The notes under the pieces were generated by a model, which did not search any database, had not been told where the DNA came from, and was given only the letters and a program-made list of their open reading frames with translations. A stretch of 64,000 nucleotides of DNA. It comes from Bdellovibrionota bacterium. GTDB taxonomy: Bacteria; Bdellovibrionota; UBA1018; CAUJDS01. Below, piece by piece: positions 15,967-24,815 of this stretch. The translations under genes were made by a program, and so were the position numbers. The stretch covers positions 1 to 64,000 of the forward strand of contig CAUJDS010000013.1 in NCBI GenBank assembly GCA_963169695.1. Reading direction: 5' to 3'. Numbering within the stretch: the stretch's first letter is position 1; each line of letters opens with the position of its first letter.

Positions 15967-16866
15967 GTGTCCAATTCAAGTATGGACTCCATTGAAGCGC
16001 GTCCCTCCAAGCAGCTGCTGGGGCATGGCTGGCAGATTGCAGTGCGTTATCATGAACTGGTGGGTTCGACCCAAGACCCCTCCGAAAAAGCGAGTTTAAA
16101 GGCTGTTGCGGTGGACGCGGTTTTGAAGCGGGCGAGGGAGCTTTTGGGCGCGCTGCTTCCTGCACTTCAGACCCGGGTTGGGCTTTGGGAGGACCTTCCA
16201 GCGGATGCCGAAGGGTTAGAATTTGATCCGGAGGAGAGCCTGGACTCGCTCCTGCTTCAACCCGGACGGTCTTGGTTGGACCCTGAAGTACCCTGGCTCT
16301 ATCGCTACCGCCAACCCTACGAAAAGCCTTTGCTCTTAGTCCTAGACACGAGCCTATCCATGACGGGTGAGAAGTTGGCACTGACCGCAGTGGCACTGGC
16401 CGTGGTGCTCCTTCAGGTTCCTAGAAGGCAGCTTGGGGTAATGACCTTTGGGAGCCAGGCCAAGGTTCTCTTGCGTCCCGGTGAAAAAGGAACCGCCGCG
16501 CAGGTCCTTCGTCGGTTTTTGAAGGCTCCGGGTCAAGGTTACACTCACCTCGAAAAGGGGCTCTTAAGGGCACTTAGGATGCAGAGCAGCTATGCGCATC
16601 GGGGCGGTAGCCCGAAAGTCTCCACCGTGTTGCTGACCGATGGAAAGTACACGGCCGGCAGAGACCCTACGTATTTAGCGCGCCACTTTTCTCACCTCCT
16701 GGTACTGAAAATGGGCGAAGAATTTGCCGCGCATGAACTCTGTTCTGCCCTTGCAAAAAAGGCCAGTGGCAGAGTACTCACGATTGGACGTATGGAAAAT
16801 CTTCCTTCCGTTATGTATACTGTTTCTCGGGAATTGCTCAGGGGAAGAGCCCGTGAAGAAGGGTAA
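15967..16866 (+). CDS. von Willebrand factor A domain protein, partner of the MoxR ATPase
   Basis: The C-terminal two thirds form a VWA domain with a metal-ion-dependent adhesion site: 'LVLDTSLSMTGE' (DxSxS) near residues 124-135, a Thr in 'GQGYTHLEKGL' and Asp in 'VLLTDGKYTAG'. The N-terminal ~110 residues are unlike known domains. No membrane segment is seen, so it acts in the cytoplasm, as in CbbO/NorD-type partners rather than membrane BatA. The GTG start has AGAGG five bases upstream. The same frame is open upstream through the end of the MoxR gene, so a fused product is possible. Function beyond the MoxR partnership is unknown. Confidence 0.83.
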   Translation: MSNSSMDSIEARPSKQLLGHGWQIAVRYHELVGSTQDPSEKASLKAVAVDAVLKRARELLGALLPALQTRVGLWEDLPADAEGLEFDPEESLDSLLLQPGRSWLDPEVPWLYRYRQPYEKPLLLVLDTSLSMTGEKLALTAVALAVVLLQVPRRQLGVMTFGSQAKVLLRPGEKGTAAQVLRRFLKAPGQGYTHLEKGLLRALRMQSSYAHRGGSPKVSTVLLTDGKYTAGRDPTYLARHFSHLLVLKMGEEFAAHELCSALAKKASGRVLTIGRMENLPSVMYTVSRELLRGRAREEG

Positions 16867-16896
16867 TGACTACGGAAAAGTAAGGATACTTGGAAA

Positions 16897-17085
16897 ATGA
16901 GAGACGATTATCATCTAGAAGGCCCAACTGTGAAAGTCGAACTAGAACTTGAAAAACAAGTTCATGAGCGTTTGATGGAAATGGTGAGCTATACGACATT
17001 GAGCCAGTCTGAATTGTTGAATACCGCTCTGAAGCGATTCATCTCCAACCACAAAGACTTTCTTCCTGCGCGTCGCGCGGGTTGA
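16897..17085 (+). CDS. small protein resembling a ribbon-helix-helix regulator
   Basis: This 62-residue protein has a short strand ('TVKVELELEKQ') followed by two helices ('VHERLMEMVSYT' and 'SQSELLNTALKRFISNH'). This is the layout of CopG/Arc-like ribbon-helix-helix DNA-binding proteins, which bind as dimers through the strand. The basic tail 'PARRAG' fits DNA contact. It is 30 bases downstream of the VWA gene and ends just before the stop of a convergent gene. No toxin-like partner is adjacent, so an antitoxin role is not supported. Called on fold pattern only. Confidence 0.6.
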   Translation: MRDDYHLEGPTVKVELELEKQVHERLMEMVSYTTLSQSELLNTALKRFISNHKDFLPARRAG

Positions 17086-17091
17086 ATCCCA

Positions 17092-17760
17092 TTATTCGGT
17101 GATCGGCGATCCATCCCAAAGAAAGCCCTTCAAGGCGAAGAGGTTGTCTACGGGTGCCGTTGGATCGGTCAGAGCTCGAATCTTTGTATCATCAGGCTGA
17201 ACGGTCTTTCGAAATTCTGATCGCGTTTCCGAAAGGTATGCTCCCGTAAGGTGTTGCCTTACGTAGGTAGACGCATCCGACTCAGGCAAAAGGACCTTCC
17301 ATTGCAATGTGCCTGTCGATTTGCTCAGCACCGTGAGGCCCTTCAAGACCGACAAGTTGGCCTTCATCTGCGCCAAGGTCTGATCCAAGATAAGAATAAT
17401 TGTTGGGCGAGTAAACTCAACCTTCACGGGTGCTTTCACCTTAAATTCTACGGTGCCATTTTCCTTCAAGGCACCTAAGTTCAGGTCGCCCAAGGAAATA
17501 CCGCGATGCACTCCTTCTTTGACGAGGTCTTCGTCGCTCTTCAAAAGGACCATGGATTCCAAAAGAAGGCTTCCTTGGTTATTGGGCGACTGCTCTCGAG
17601 AAGTTACATTGCCAGCCAAGCCAATTCCCAATAACCCATTCTGTCCCTTTTGATAGCTTGGGGCTAAGGGCGCGCAACGTGAGAAGATCAAAGCTGCCAA
17701 TGCAAGAAAGGCTGATACTCCAACGACGCGAATCCAAAGGGACTGAAAATACTGGTTCAC
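17092..17760 (-). CDS. hypothetical lipoprotein or anchored envelope protein
   Basis: The N-terminus carries a hydrophobic segment ('VVGVSAFLALAALIF') that ends in 'SRCAPLAPS'. The Cys suggests lipidation, but the lipobox (FSRC) is imperfect, so a signal anchor is also possible. The remaining ~190 residues have no recognised motif. They alternate strand-like stretches ('VEFKVKAPVKVEFTRPTIILIL') with charged turns. Residues 40-60 are Gly/Asn/Ser-rich. It is a single gene on the minus strand, convergent with the small RHH-like gene and six bases from it. Confidence 0.55.
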   Translation of the reverse strand: MNQYFQSLWIRVVGVSAFLALAALIFSRCAPLAPSYQKGQNGLLGIGLAGNVTSREQSPNNQGSLLLESMVLLKSDEDLVKEGVHRGISLGDLNLGALKENGTVEFKVKAPVKVEFTRPTIILILDQTLAQMKANLSVLKGLTVLSKSTGTLQWKVLLPESDASTYVRQHLTGAYLSETRSEFRKTVQPDDTKIRALTDPTAPVDNLFALKGFLWDGSPITE

Positions 17761-17930
17761 AAAAAAATCCTCTATACCCCCTTATCCAAGGTTCGTGCCA
17801 GGTCCTTGAGCAACAGGTGTCATTAGAGGACTAAGGATTCTGGGGTTACGCCAGCAAGGACCAGAAAGTTTCTGTTGAACACTCATCAGAACTTGAACGA
17901 GTGACTAAGAGTTGTACAAACTTAAGTGTT

Positions 17931-17972
17931 ATCTGAAGATGCACTGAACCTTCAGATCTTTTATTGGCCCGA
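17931..17972 (+). repeat. dispersed palindromic repeat, copy 2
   Basis: ATCTGAAG and CTTCAGAT enclose a loop with TGCACTG, followed by CTTTTATTGGCCCGA. Compared with copy 1 three positions in one arm have changed and all three partners in the other arm have changed with them. The run of Ts is on the plus strand, away from the direction of the neighbouring minus-strand genes, so it is not their terminator. Confidence 0.6.
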
Positions 17973-18004
17973 GTTAAATCACTAAATTTATCTCTGGATT
18001 TAAC
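17973..18004. repeat. AT-rich inverted repeat at the end of the Fe-S oxidoreductase gene
   Basis: GTTAAATC and GATTTAAC form eight pairs around a 16-base loop, starting directly after repeat copy 2 and ending on the stop codon of the minus-strand gene. It might end that transcript, although no T-tract follows on the minus strand. Confidence 0.35.
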
Positions 18005-19971
18005 TAACTAATCGACTGGTCCAAAATTTCTGCGACGTCCATGACCTTCATTTTGCTTTGAAGGTCCTTGGCCTTAACACCATCGGTGAGCATGGTCATG
18101 CAGAAAGGACAGGCCGAAGCGACAACGGTAGCTTTGGTTGCAATGGCTTGTTCGGTCCGAACGATATTGATGGATTTGCCAATCTTTTCTTCCATCCACA
18201 TTCGCCCGCCACCAGCACCGCAGCACATACCTTTCTCGCGGTTCTGAGTCATTTCTACAAAGTGGGCAGAAGGTATGGCGCTGATCAGAGATCGGGGTTG
18301 TTCATAGACCGAGTTCCATCGTCCTAAGTAACAACTATCGTGGTAGGTCACGGTCTCATCAAAATTCTTTGCAGGCTTGAGACGTCCAGTATTCATGAGT
18401 CGCACGAGGTATTGCGAGTGGTGAAACACCTGATACTTTCCACCGAAGTCTGGGTATTCATTCTTGAGCGTATTGAAGCAATGCGGACAAGACGTCACGA
18501 TGGTCTTGATCTGATGTCGATTGAGGGTCTCAATATTGGATTTGGCCAGGGTTTGAAAAAGATATTCGTTCCCAATACGTCTTGCGGGATCTCCGGTGCA
18601 TTTTTCTTCATTGCCTAATATTGCAAAGCTCACTCCAGCTTTCTTGAGCAGGCTTGCAAAGGCAGTCACGACCTTCTTGTTGCGGTCATCATAGGAACCA
18701 GCGCATCCCACCCAAAGTAGGACCTCGGCATTTGGATTGGCTTGAATCGTAGGGATGGAGAGTCCTTGCGACCAGTTGGCCCTATCCGATGCACTGAATG
18801 CCCATGGAGTTGCATTGTTCTCCATGTTTTTGAAAACATTTTGAACTTCAGCCGGAAATCGCGATTCCATCAATACCAGATTGCGTCGAATGGCGTAGAT
18901 CTTATCCGTTTGTTCGATAAAGACCGGACAAGCGACTTCGCAAGCGCGACAACTGGTGCAAGCCCAGATGACATCTTCCGTAACATTGTCGTCGATAACG
19001 GGAGTAACGTCTTCGATTTTTCCGGACAAGATCGCAGCTTGATTGCGAAGGAGGTTCTTCTTAAGGTCCGAAATGATGGCCTTCGGAGAAAGGGGCTTCT
19101 GCGTGTTCCAGGCAGGGCAGAGGTCCTGGCAACGTCCGCACTCGGTGCAGGCAAAAGTGTCGAGGGTATCTTTCCAACTCAAGTCCGTGACTTTGGCAGC
19201 GCCATACTGAGTGAGGGTTTCATCCTCAAAATCAATCTTCTGCATGCCTTTTTCAACGGTCAGGGTCTTGAAGAAAGTATTCGGTCCCGCTGCCAAGACA
19301 TGAAGGTGCTTGGAATGAGGGATGTACATTGCAAACCCCAAAACCAAGATCATGTGGATCCACTTAAAAAAAGTATAGCCTGCCATACAGATGCTCGGGT
19401 CGCTTGGAGCCAATCCCGAGAGCAGGTTTGAAAAAATCATCGCGGATGCAAACCAAGGTTGCGTACCCGCCAAGTGAAAGGCGTTCATCAATAAAATAGA
19501 GACCATCAACCCGCCGGTGAAGGCGAGGATCTTCAAGGCATCTTTGGACTTGCCCAGGCGTTCGGGTCGGACCACCAATCGAACATAAAAGGCGTAGCCA
19601 ACTGCCAAGAGCACTGCAACGGTGAAAAAGTCCTGAAAGAAAACCAGGGCCTGGTAGATGCTGGATCCCAGAAATTCAAAGTTGGCGCCTTCTACTAAGG
19701 TAGATACAAACTGCTCCAACGTACCCAAGGTGATAATCAGGAAGCCCCAGAAAATCGTGGCATGCATGATGCCCGCTTTTTTGTCCCGGAGGACCGCTTT
19801 CTGTCCAAGCACGTTGATCAATGTTTCGCGGACTCGTGCTCCCATTTCGTCCATGACTCGAGTTTTGCCGGTGGAAGCCTTCATCAGCTTGCCGAGTCGT
19901 CGAATTTGCAAAAGGGAGTATCCCATTGCGCCAAAGAAAACGGGAAGGAAGAGCCAGGTCTGCCACGTCAT
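18004..19971 (-). CDS. Membrane Fe-S ETF:quinone oxidoreductase (EMO-type, HdrD/CCG family)
   Basis: The first ~240 residues hold about five or six membrane helices of the NarI-like cytochrome b type. Two [4Fe-4S] motifs follow: 'CTECGRCQDLCP' near residue 275 and 'CTSCRACEVACP' near 340. The C-terminal half has the two CCG domains of heterodisulfide reductase subunit D, with 'LLWVGCAGSYDD', 'TSCPHCFNTLKNEYPDFGGK', 'YHDSCYLGRW' and 'MCCGAGGGRMWMEE'. Proteins of this layout next to etfAB pass electrons from acyl-CoA dehydrogenases through ETF to menaquinone. Etf genes lie directly upstream with gaps of 2-5 bases. The call is firm for the family; quinone choice is inferred. Confidence 0.85.
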   Translation of the reverse strand: MTWQTWLFLPVFFGAMGYSLLQIRRLGKLMKASTGKTRVMDEMGARVRETLINVLGQKAVLRDKKAGIMHATIFWGFLIITLGTLEQFVSTLVEGANFEFLGSSIYQALVFFQDFFTVAVLLAVGYAFYVRLVVRPERLGKSKDALKILAFTGGLMVSILLMNAFHLAGTQPWFASAMIFSNLLSGLAPSDPSICMAGYTFFKWIHMILVLGFAMYIPHSKHLHVLAAGPNTFFKTLTVEKGMQKIDFEDETLTQYGAAKVTDLSWKDTLDTFACTECGRCQDLCPAWNTQKPLSPKAIISDLKKNLLRNQAAILSGKIEDVTPVIDDNVTEDVIWACTSCRACEVACPVFIEQTDKIYAIRRNLVLMESRFPAEVQNVFKNMENNATPWAFSASDRANWSQGLSIPTIQANPNAEVLLWVGCAGSYDDRNKKVVTAFASLLKKAGVSFAILGNEEKCTGDPARRIGNEYLFQTLAKSNIETLNRHQIKTIVTSCPHCFNTLKNEYPDFGGKYQVFHHSQYLVRLMNTGRLKPAKNFDETVTYHDSCYLGRWNSVYEQPRSLISAIPSAHFVEMTQNREKGMCCGAGGGRMWMEEKIGKSINIVRTEQAIATKATVVASACPFCMTMLTDGVKAKDLQSKMKVMDVAEILDQSIS

Positions 19972-19976
19972 GAATT

Positions 19977-20942
19977 TCAGTGTTCCTTCAGTTTTTTGAA
20001 TTCTTGCGTCAGTGCTGGGACCAATTGAAACAAATCAGCCACGACACCATAGTCCGCTACTTGGAAAATAGGAGCTTCCGGATCGGTGTTGATTGCGACA
20101 ATACACTTTGACGTGCGCATTCCAGCTAAGTGCTGAATAGCGCCACTGATACCACAAGCGATATAAAGGGACGGAGATACCACCTTGCCGGTCTGACCTA
20201 CTTGGTCTCGGTGCGGACGAAATCCCGCATCGACGGCAGCACGAGATGCCCCAACTGCTGCACCCACGGTGTCCGCAAGTTCTTCGAGAATCTTGAAGCC
20301 GTCGGCACTTTTCAGGGAGCGACCACCAGAAATAACAATGGCAGCTTCGGTGACGTCGGGTCGCGCAGTCGCGCCTTTGACGACGCTAAGGCCCTTGGTC
20401 TTGAGGCCAGCCAGGTTGACACTTAGTTTTTGTACCTGAGGTGTTTGTGCTGTGGCTGCGCTAGCACCGAGTGCATTGGCTCGAACGGTGAGAACGCGTG
20501 TTCCAGTGCCAAGGAATTCTACTTCAGCAATCGCCTTGCCGGCATAGAGTGGGCGCCGCGCGGTGAGGTTGTCGCCTTGAAATTGAAGGGATGTGCAATC
20601 GCTTGCGTACCCTGCTTCCAATTCTTGTGCGACCAGTGCCATGGCTTCTCTTCCAGTAGGTGTGTGTGCCGCGAAGAAGAAACCTGGACTCAGTGACTTG
20701 GCCAATTCAACAAGGACTTTGCAATAAGCTTCTGCGGTGTACATTGCGAGCTCTGGAGCTTCGGCAAGGTGAACCACTTTGGCTCCTTGAGCGCCGAGTT
20801 CATTTGCAAGTCCCGCGACGCCATCGCCCAACAAAGCTACATGAGTTTCGTGGCCAGACTTGGCACAGAACTGAATAAGTTCGAAGGAAGTTTTTTTTAA
20901 TTTGCCATCACGCTGTTCAGCTAAAATCAATACTTTTGCCAT
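19977..20942 (-). CDS. etfA: Electron transfer flavoprotein alpha subunit
   Basis: EtfA binds FAD and, with EtfB, carries electrons from acyl-CoA and related dehydrogenases. The C-terminal FAD domain is clear. 'VISGGRSLKSADGF' near residue 205 is followed by 'GAAVGASRAAVDAGF', 'QVGQTGKVVSPSLYIACGISG' in two parts, 'QHLAGMRTSKCIVAIN' and 'DPEAPIFQVADYGVV'. The 321-residue length is normal. The N-terminal half matches the EtfA alpha/beta fold. It is two bases after etfB and five before the membrane oxidoreductase gene, so all three form one operon. Confidence 0.95.
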   Translation of the reverse strand: MAKVLILAEQRDGKLKKTSFELIQFCAKSGHETHVALLGDGVAGLANELGAQGAKVVHLAEAPELAMYTAEAYCKVLVELAKSLSPGFFFAAHTPTGREAMALVAQELEAGYASDCTSLQFQGDNLTARRPLYAGKAIAEVEFLGTGTRVLTVRANALGASAATAQTPQVQKLSVNLAGLKTKGLSVVKGATARPDVTEAAIVISGGRSLKSADGFKILEELADTVGAAVGASRAAVDAGFRPHRDQVGQTGKVVSPSLYIACGISGAIQHLAGMRTSKCIVAINTDPEAPIFQVADYGVVADLFQLVPALTQEFKKLKEH

Positions 20943-20944
20943 CG

Positions 20945-21718
20945 TTAGATTACCTTCGCTTCTTCTCGGAGGAGTCGCGCAAGCTCTTTGGCTTGCGTTG
21001 CGATATCGCCCGCAATTTTCTTGCCTGCTTGTTTTGGAGGAGGCAGTTCAAAATTTTTCAGCCGAACCTTCTGGTCCGATGCACTCACACCCACGTCCGC
21101 TTGACTGTAAGTCTTAATTTCTTTCTTCTTGGCCTTCATAATATTGGGAAGGCTTGCGTAGCGTGGCTCGTTCAATCCCTTCTGGGCAGCAAGTACTGCA
21201 GGCAATGTCGCTTCTACCATTTCCACAGCACCACCTTCTACTTCGCGACGGCACTGTACTTTTCCGGGACCGTATTCGATTCCGAGGACAACAGTGACGC
21301 AAGGATAATTGAGGTTCTTCGCTAAGAATTGAGAAAACTGAGCAGCACCATCATCAATGGCTTCCTTACCCGTAAAAATAATATCGACTTGCGGTTCCTT
21401 TTTGATCGCACCAGCTGCAGCCTTGGCAGCCAACGCACCGTCCGCTCCTTCGGGCGCATCGACCAAAATGCCATTATCCGCACCCATGGCCAAAGCAGTC
21501 CGAATGGCTTCCTTGGCGCGCTCAGGTCCCACCGACACTACGGTAACCGTGCTGCCTGCGTTCTTTTCTTTAAGCCGCAGTGCTTCTTCGATTGCAAATT
21601 CGTCGTAGGGGCTAAGGATCCATTTGACGCCCGAAAGGTCGATGCCTGACTTGTCAGGCAGAATCTTAATCTTGGTTTCTGTATCGGGGACTTGCTTCAC
21701 GCATACATAGATATTCAT
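20945..21718 (-). CDS. etfB: Electron transfer flavoprotein beta subunit
   Basis: EtfB partners EtfA and binds AMP. The start chosen gives 'MNIYVCVKQVPDTETKIKI', the conserved N-terminus; a GTG 24 bases upstream is possible but adds residues the family lacks. Key parts are 'LSPYDEFAIEEALRLKE' near residues 36-52, 'ALAMGADNGILVD' near 80 and 'DIIFTGKEAIDDGAAQ' near 111, which carries the adenine-nucleotide loop. 'IMKAKKKEIKTYS' is the usual C-terminal arm that wraps round EtfA. Length 257 is typical. First gene of the etf operon, about 65 bases after dapD. Confidence 0.94.
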   Translation of the reverse strand: MNIYVCVKQVPDTETKIKILPDKSGIDLSGVKWILSPYDEFAIEEALRLKEKNAGSTVTVVSVGPERAKEAIRTALAMGADNGILVDAPEGADGALAAKAAAGAIKKEPQVDIIFTGKEAIDDGAAQFSQFLAKNLNYPCVTVVLGIEYGPGKVQCRREVEGGAVEMVEATLPAVLAAQKGLNEPRYASLPNIMKAKKKEIKTYSQADVGVSASDQKVRLKNFELPPPKQAGKKIAGDIATQAKELARLLREEAKVI

Positions 21719-21783
21719 GGGGGGTTCGCCTTTTGGCATCACTATAGTAATGACGCGACGCTCTTAGCAAACGGATTCCCAGA

Positions 21784-22596
21784 TCATTCAAGATTAAACG
21801 CGCGAAGCGCTTGATTGAGCGCCGTCTTTTCATCCGTGCGAGCCGTGCGCTTGCCAATAATCAGCGGACAGGCCACATCAAAATCACCCGCAGGAAACTT
21901 CTTGGTCCTCGATCCCATAATGACGACCGAATCCTCTGGAACGTATCCCTTATATTGCACCGCTTCTTTTTGTGTGACGTCTAAGATGGGTGAACTCGCT
22001 GTTAGTACGACACCGGCTCCAAGAACAGCGCGTCTTCCAACGCGGACACCTTCTACGACAATGCAGCGACTTCCAATAAAGGCTTCGTCCTCAATAATGA
22101 CGGGATCGGCCTGAGCAGGTTCTAGTACGCCACCAATGCCTACTCCGCCTGAGAGGTGCACGTTTTTTCCGATCTGGGCGCAAGACCCTACGGTCGCCCA
22201 CGTGTCTACCATCGTGCCCGCACCGACATACGCGCCGATATTGACATACGAAGGCATCAAGACGCAGCCACGTTCAATATGCGAGCCATAGCGGACCAGT
22301 GCATGAGGCACAACTCGCACGCCTTCTTCGCCAGTAAAATGTTTGAGTGGAACTTTATCCACAAATACAAATCCACCCAGGTCCACAGGAGCAACGCTCC
22401 TCATCCTGAAATAAAGGAGGATCGCCTTTTTGAGCCAAGCATGAGTGGTCCACGTTCCGCTTGGATCCTGCGAACAAACACGAAGCTCTCCATTGTCGAG
22501 CTGCTTCAGTGTGGCTTCTACCGCAGCTTGCAACTCAGGAGTGACTGGAAGGTTTTGGTCGAAGGCATCGTCGATGAGTCGTCTTCTAGCGTTCAC
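21784..22596 (-). CDS. dapD: Tetrahydrodipicolinate N-succinyltransferase (DapD)
   Basis: DapD succinylates tetrahydrodipicolinate using succinyl-CoA in the succinylase route to diaminopimelate and lysine. Left-handed beta-helix hexapeptide repeats are clear at residues ~105-215, for example 'VNIGAYVGAGTMVDTWATVG' and 'IIEDEAFIGSRCIVVEGVRV'. 'FRMRSVAPVDLGG' and 'VPHALVRYGSHI' match DapD rather than other acyltransferases. The 270-residue length is normal. GGGAG six bases upstream confirms the GTG start, which lies inside the end of dapA (11-base overlap). No dapE gene is recognised nearby. Confidence 0.95.
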   Translation of the reverse strand: MNARRRLIDDAFDQNLPVTPELQAAVEATLKQLDNGELRVCSQDPSGTWTTHAWLKKAILLYFRMRSVAPVDLGGFVFVDKVPLKHFTGEEGVRVVPHALVRYGSHIERGCVLMPSYVNIGAYVGAGTMVDTWATVGSCAQIGKNVHLSGGVGIGGVLEPAQADPVIIEDEAFIGSRCIVVEGVRVGRRAVLGAGVVLTASSPILDVTQKEAVQYKGYVPEDSVVIMGSRTKKFPAGDFDVACPLIIGKRTARTDEKTALNQALRAFNLE

Positions 22597-23488
22597 GAAT
22601 TTCTCCCAAAACTTTTCGAAGCGTAGCGAGGGACTTGGGCTGCATCTCGCAGAGGGGCAATCGCAAGGTGGGCTGGCAAAGTCCTTCCGCGTGCATGGCG
22701 GCCTTGATCGGTGCCGGATTGGTTTCTACAAATAAATCTCGAAACAGGGGATAGTAGCGTTGATGAAGCTTGGTGGCTTCTTCGCGGCGATTGCTCAAAA
22801 AGGCCTTCCAAATGGCTACCATTTCAGCTGGAATCAAATTAGAACTCACGGACACGACTCCGACCGAACCGATAGAAAGCGATGGCAAGAAGTTGATGTC
22901 ATCCCCAGTAAGCATTTGGATGGTTACGCCGGCCTCGCGGCATCGATCCAACGTCTCCATCGGAGAGGTGATGCTTCCAGTGCTGTCTTTGATAGCGCGG
23001 AACCGCGGGTGCTTTGCGAGCATCGCAATAGTTTCAGCATGGAGCGTAACGCCCGTCCGCTTGGGAGTCAGGTAGGCCATGACGTCACATTCGACGGCAT
23101 CACAGATTGCCGAAAAATGTTTTACCAATCCTTCTTGAGTTGGAAGGTTGTAGTAGGGAAGCACAACCAATAAACCTGCTGCGCCTTGGTCGCTAGCCCA
23201 GCGGGAGAAAGCAACGGTCTTGCTTGTGTCATTGCCACCCGTGCCCGCGAGGACTTTGGTCGCAGTTCCCTTAGTTTCTTCTAGCGCCAAGCTGATGAGG
23301 CGCTTGCGATCCTCTTCGGAAAGTGTGGGGGATTCGCCCGTGGTCCCACAGGGTACGACACCTTGAACTCCCCCAGCCACTTGCCGCTTGATGAGTTTGC
23401 GATACGTTTCGAAATCCACCGCGCCATCTTGGTGCATGGGGGTGATGAGTGCCGTCCAAATTCCAGAAAAATCTTGTTTTCCAACCAT
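22586..23488 (-). CDS. dapA: 4-Hydroxy-tetrahydrodipicolinate synthase (DapA)
   Basis: DapA condenses pyruvate with aspartate semialdehyde. The TIM-barrel signature 'GVVPCGTTGESPTLS' is near residues 41-55, the active-site Tyr/Arg region reads 'AYLTPKRTGV' near 138, and the Schiff-base Lys is in 'RAIKDSTGS' near 165. The usual YNVP is changed to YLTP, but the Tyr and Arg are kept. Length 300 is normal. It lies between lysA and dapD on the same strand, so these three genes probably form one lysine/diaminopimelate operon. Confidence 0.94.
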   Translation of the reverse strand: MVGKQDFSGIWTALITPMHQDGAVDFETYRKLIKRQVAGGVQGVVPCGTTGESPTLSEEDRKRLISLALEETKGTATKVLAGTGGNDTSKTVAFSRWASDQGAAGLLVVLPYYNLPTQEGLVKHFSAICDAVECDVMAYLTPKRTGVTLHAETIAMLAKHPRFRAIKDSTGSITSPMETLDRCREAGVTIQMLTGDDINFLPSLSIGSVGVVSVSSNLIPAEMVAIWKAFLSNRREEATKLHQRYYPLFRDLFVETNPAPIKAAMHAEGLCQPTLRLPLCEMQPKSLATLRKVLGEIRER

Positions 23489-23525
23489 GAAGAGCTTCTT
23501 AGCACAGACTGGGGATTAGCCCAAA

Positions 23526-24815
23526 TCAGAGGATTTCATTGCGGATTAAGTCTTCATGGCGATCGCGTTTGCGTATTAGCACGGCCTTGTCTTGATGAAC
23601 CAGGACTTCCGCAGGAAGTCGGCGACTATTGTAGTGGTTGGCCATCGAAAACCCATAGGCGCCCGCGGAGAGGAGGGCCACCAGGTCGCCTTCCTTGAGA
23701 TTTTTTGGCAAAACGGCCTTTTTTGCAAAGACGTCTGAAGACTCGCATACGGGACCTACGACTAATGTCTTCTCACTTGCACCGAGCCTTTTGTGCACAG
23801 GCAGGATGGCATGGATGGCTTCGTAGAGCGCGGGTCGCATCAGGTCGTTCATTCCAGCATCTAAGATAAGGCATCGGCGTTTGAGGATTCGCTTTTCGTA
23901 AAGCACCTGAGTGACAAGGACGCCAGCATTTCCAACGAGCAATCGGCCGGGTTCCAGGAGAATCTTCAGGCGTCCCCGAAACGGAGAACGCTGCCCAAAA
24001 TATCTCGAAACTTCTTTGGCGTAGGATTTCAGAGATAGTGGCTTTTCTTTTTCATAAGGAATGCCAATGCCACCTCCAACGTCGACCACTTCGAGGGGAC
24101 GTTTCAAGATCGCTTCTAACTTTTGGATGAGGGTCTGAGTTTTCTGAAAGGTTTTCTGAAAAGGTTTGAGTTGATGGATCTGGCTGCCTATATGAACGCT
24201 CACTCCAAGAAAGTGAAGGTATTCCTTGGACGCGTTGTTCTTGACCCAGTGAAGGATTTCTTTTTCGGTCAAACCAAATTTACTGGTCTCTGTCCCTGTG
24301 GTGATGAGTGGATGCGTCTCGGCTTCCACTCCTGGATTGAAACGCAGGCAGAAGGATGCCTTTTTCTTTGCGGTTGTGGCCTGGGCTTCTAAGCACATCA
24401 ATTCATGAAGGGATTCAACTTGGAAAGAAAGGATTCCTTTTCCTTCTTGATAGTGGAGCGCCTCTTGGATTTCCTCTCGCGTTTTTCCGACCCCAGAGAA
24501 AACAATTTTAGCGGAATCACCGCCCGCCTTTGCAACGCGATAAAGCTCTCCTCCCGACACAAGATCAAACCCTGCACCCAAGTCGCGCAAGACTCTGAGC
24601 AGTGAGAGATTGGAGTTGGCTTTGACTGCGTAACAAATTTGGAGATTCTCGTTTTCAGGAAATGCCTTCTGAAGTTCTCGGTAGGCGGCTTCGATGGCTG
24701 ATTGAGAATAGACATAGAGTGGCGTCCCATACTGCCGCACCAGCTCCTCGACAGAAGTGCCTTCGACATGGAGGTAACCCTTGCGATAGGGAAAATAGGA
24801 TTGAGGTAGGTTCAT
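23526..24815 (-). CDS. lysA: Diaminopimelate decarboxylase (LysA)
   Basis: LysA removes CO2 from meso-diaminopimelate to give lysine, using PLP. The PLP Lys is in 'ICYAVKANSN' near residue 63. 'HIGSQI' near 207, 'VVDVGGGIGIPYE' near 243, 'LLEPGRLLVG' near 290, 'CESSDVFAKK' near 360 and 'AYGFSMANHYNSR' near 388 are all present. The length of 429 is normal. Its ATG overlaps the stop of a small lipoprotein gene (ATGA), as seen for the LptM-like gene near dap genes in enterobacteria. Confidence 0.95.
   Translation of the reverse strand: MNLPQSYFPYRKGYLHVEGTSVEELVRQYGTPLYVYSQSAIEAAYRELQKAFPENENLQICYAVKANSNLSLLRVLRDLGAGFDLVSGGELYRVAKAGGDSAKIVFSGVGKTREEIQEALHYQEGKGILSFQVESLHELMCLEAQATTAKKKASFCLRFNPGVEAETHPLITTGTETSKFGLTEKEILHWVKNNASKEYLHFLGVSVHIGSQIHQLKPFQKTFQKTQTLIQKLEAILKRPLEVVDVGGGIGIPYEKEKPLSLKSYAKEVSRYFGQRSPFRGRLKILLEPGRLLVGNAGVLVTQVLYEKRILKRRCLILDAGMNDLMRPALYEAIHAILPVHKRLGASEKTLVVGPVCESSDVFAKKAVLPKNLKEGDLVALLSAGAYGFSMANHYNSRRLPAEVLVHQDKAVLIRKRDRHEDLIRNEIL

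Noticed and set aside
16897-17085. Antitoxin of a toxin-antitoxin pair
   Set aside because: The RHH-like gene has no adjacent toxin-sized partner on the same strand.
18742-19431. 229-residue plus-strand frame opposite the Fe-S oxidoreductase gene
   Set aside because: It is antisense to well-conserved Fe-S motifs, has no ribosome binding site and no recognisable domain.
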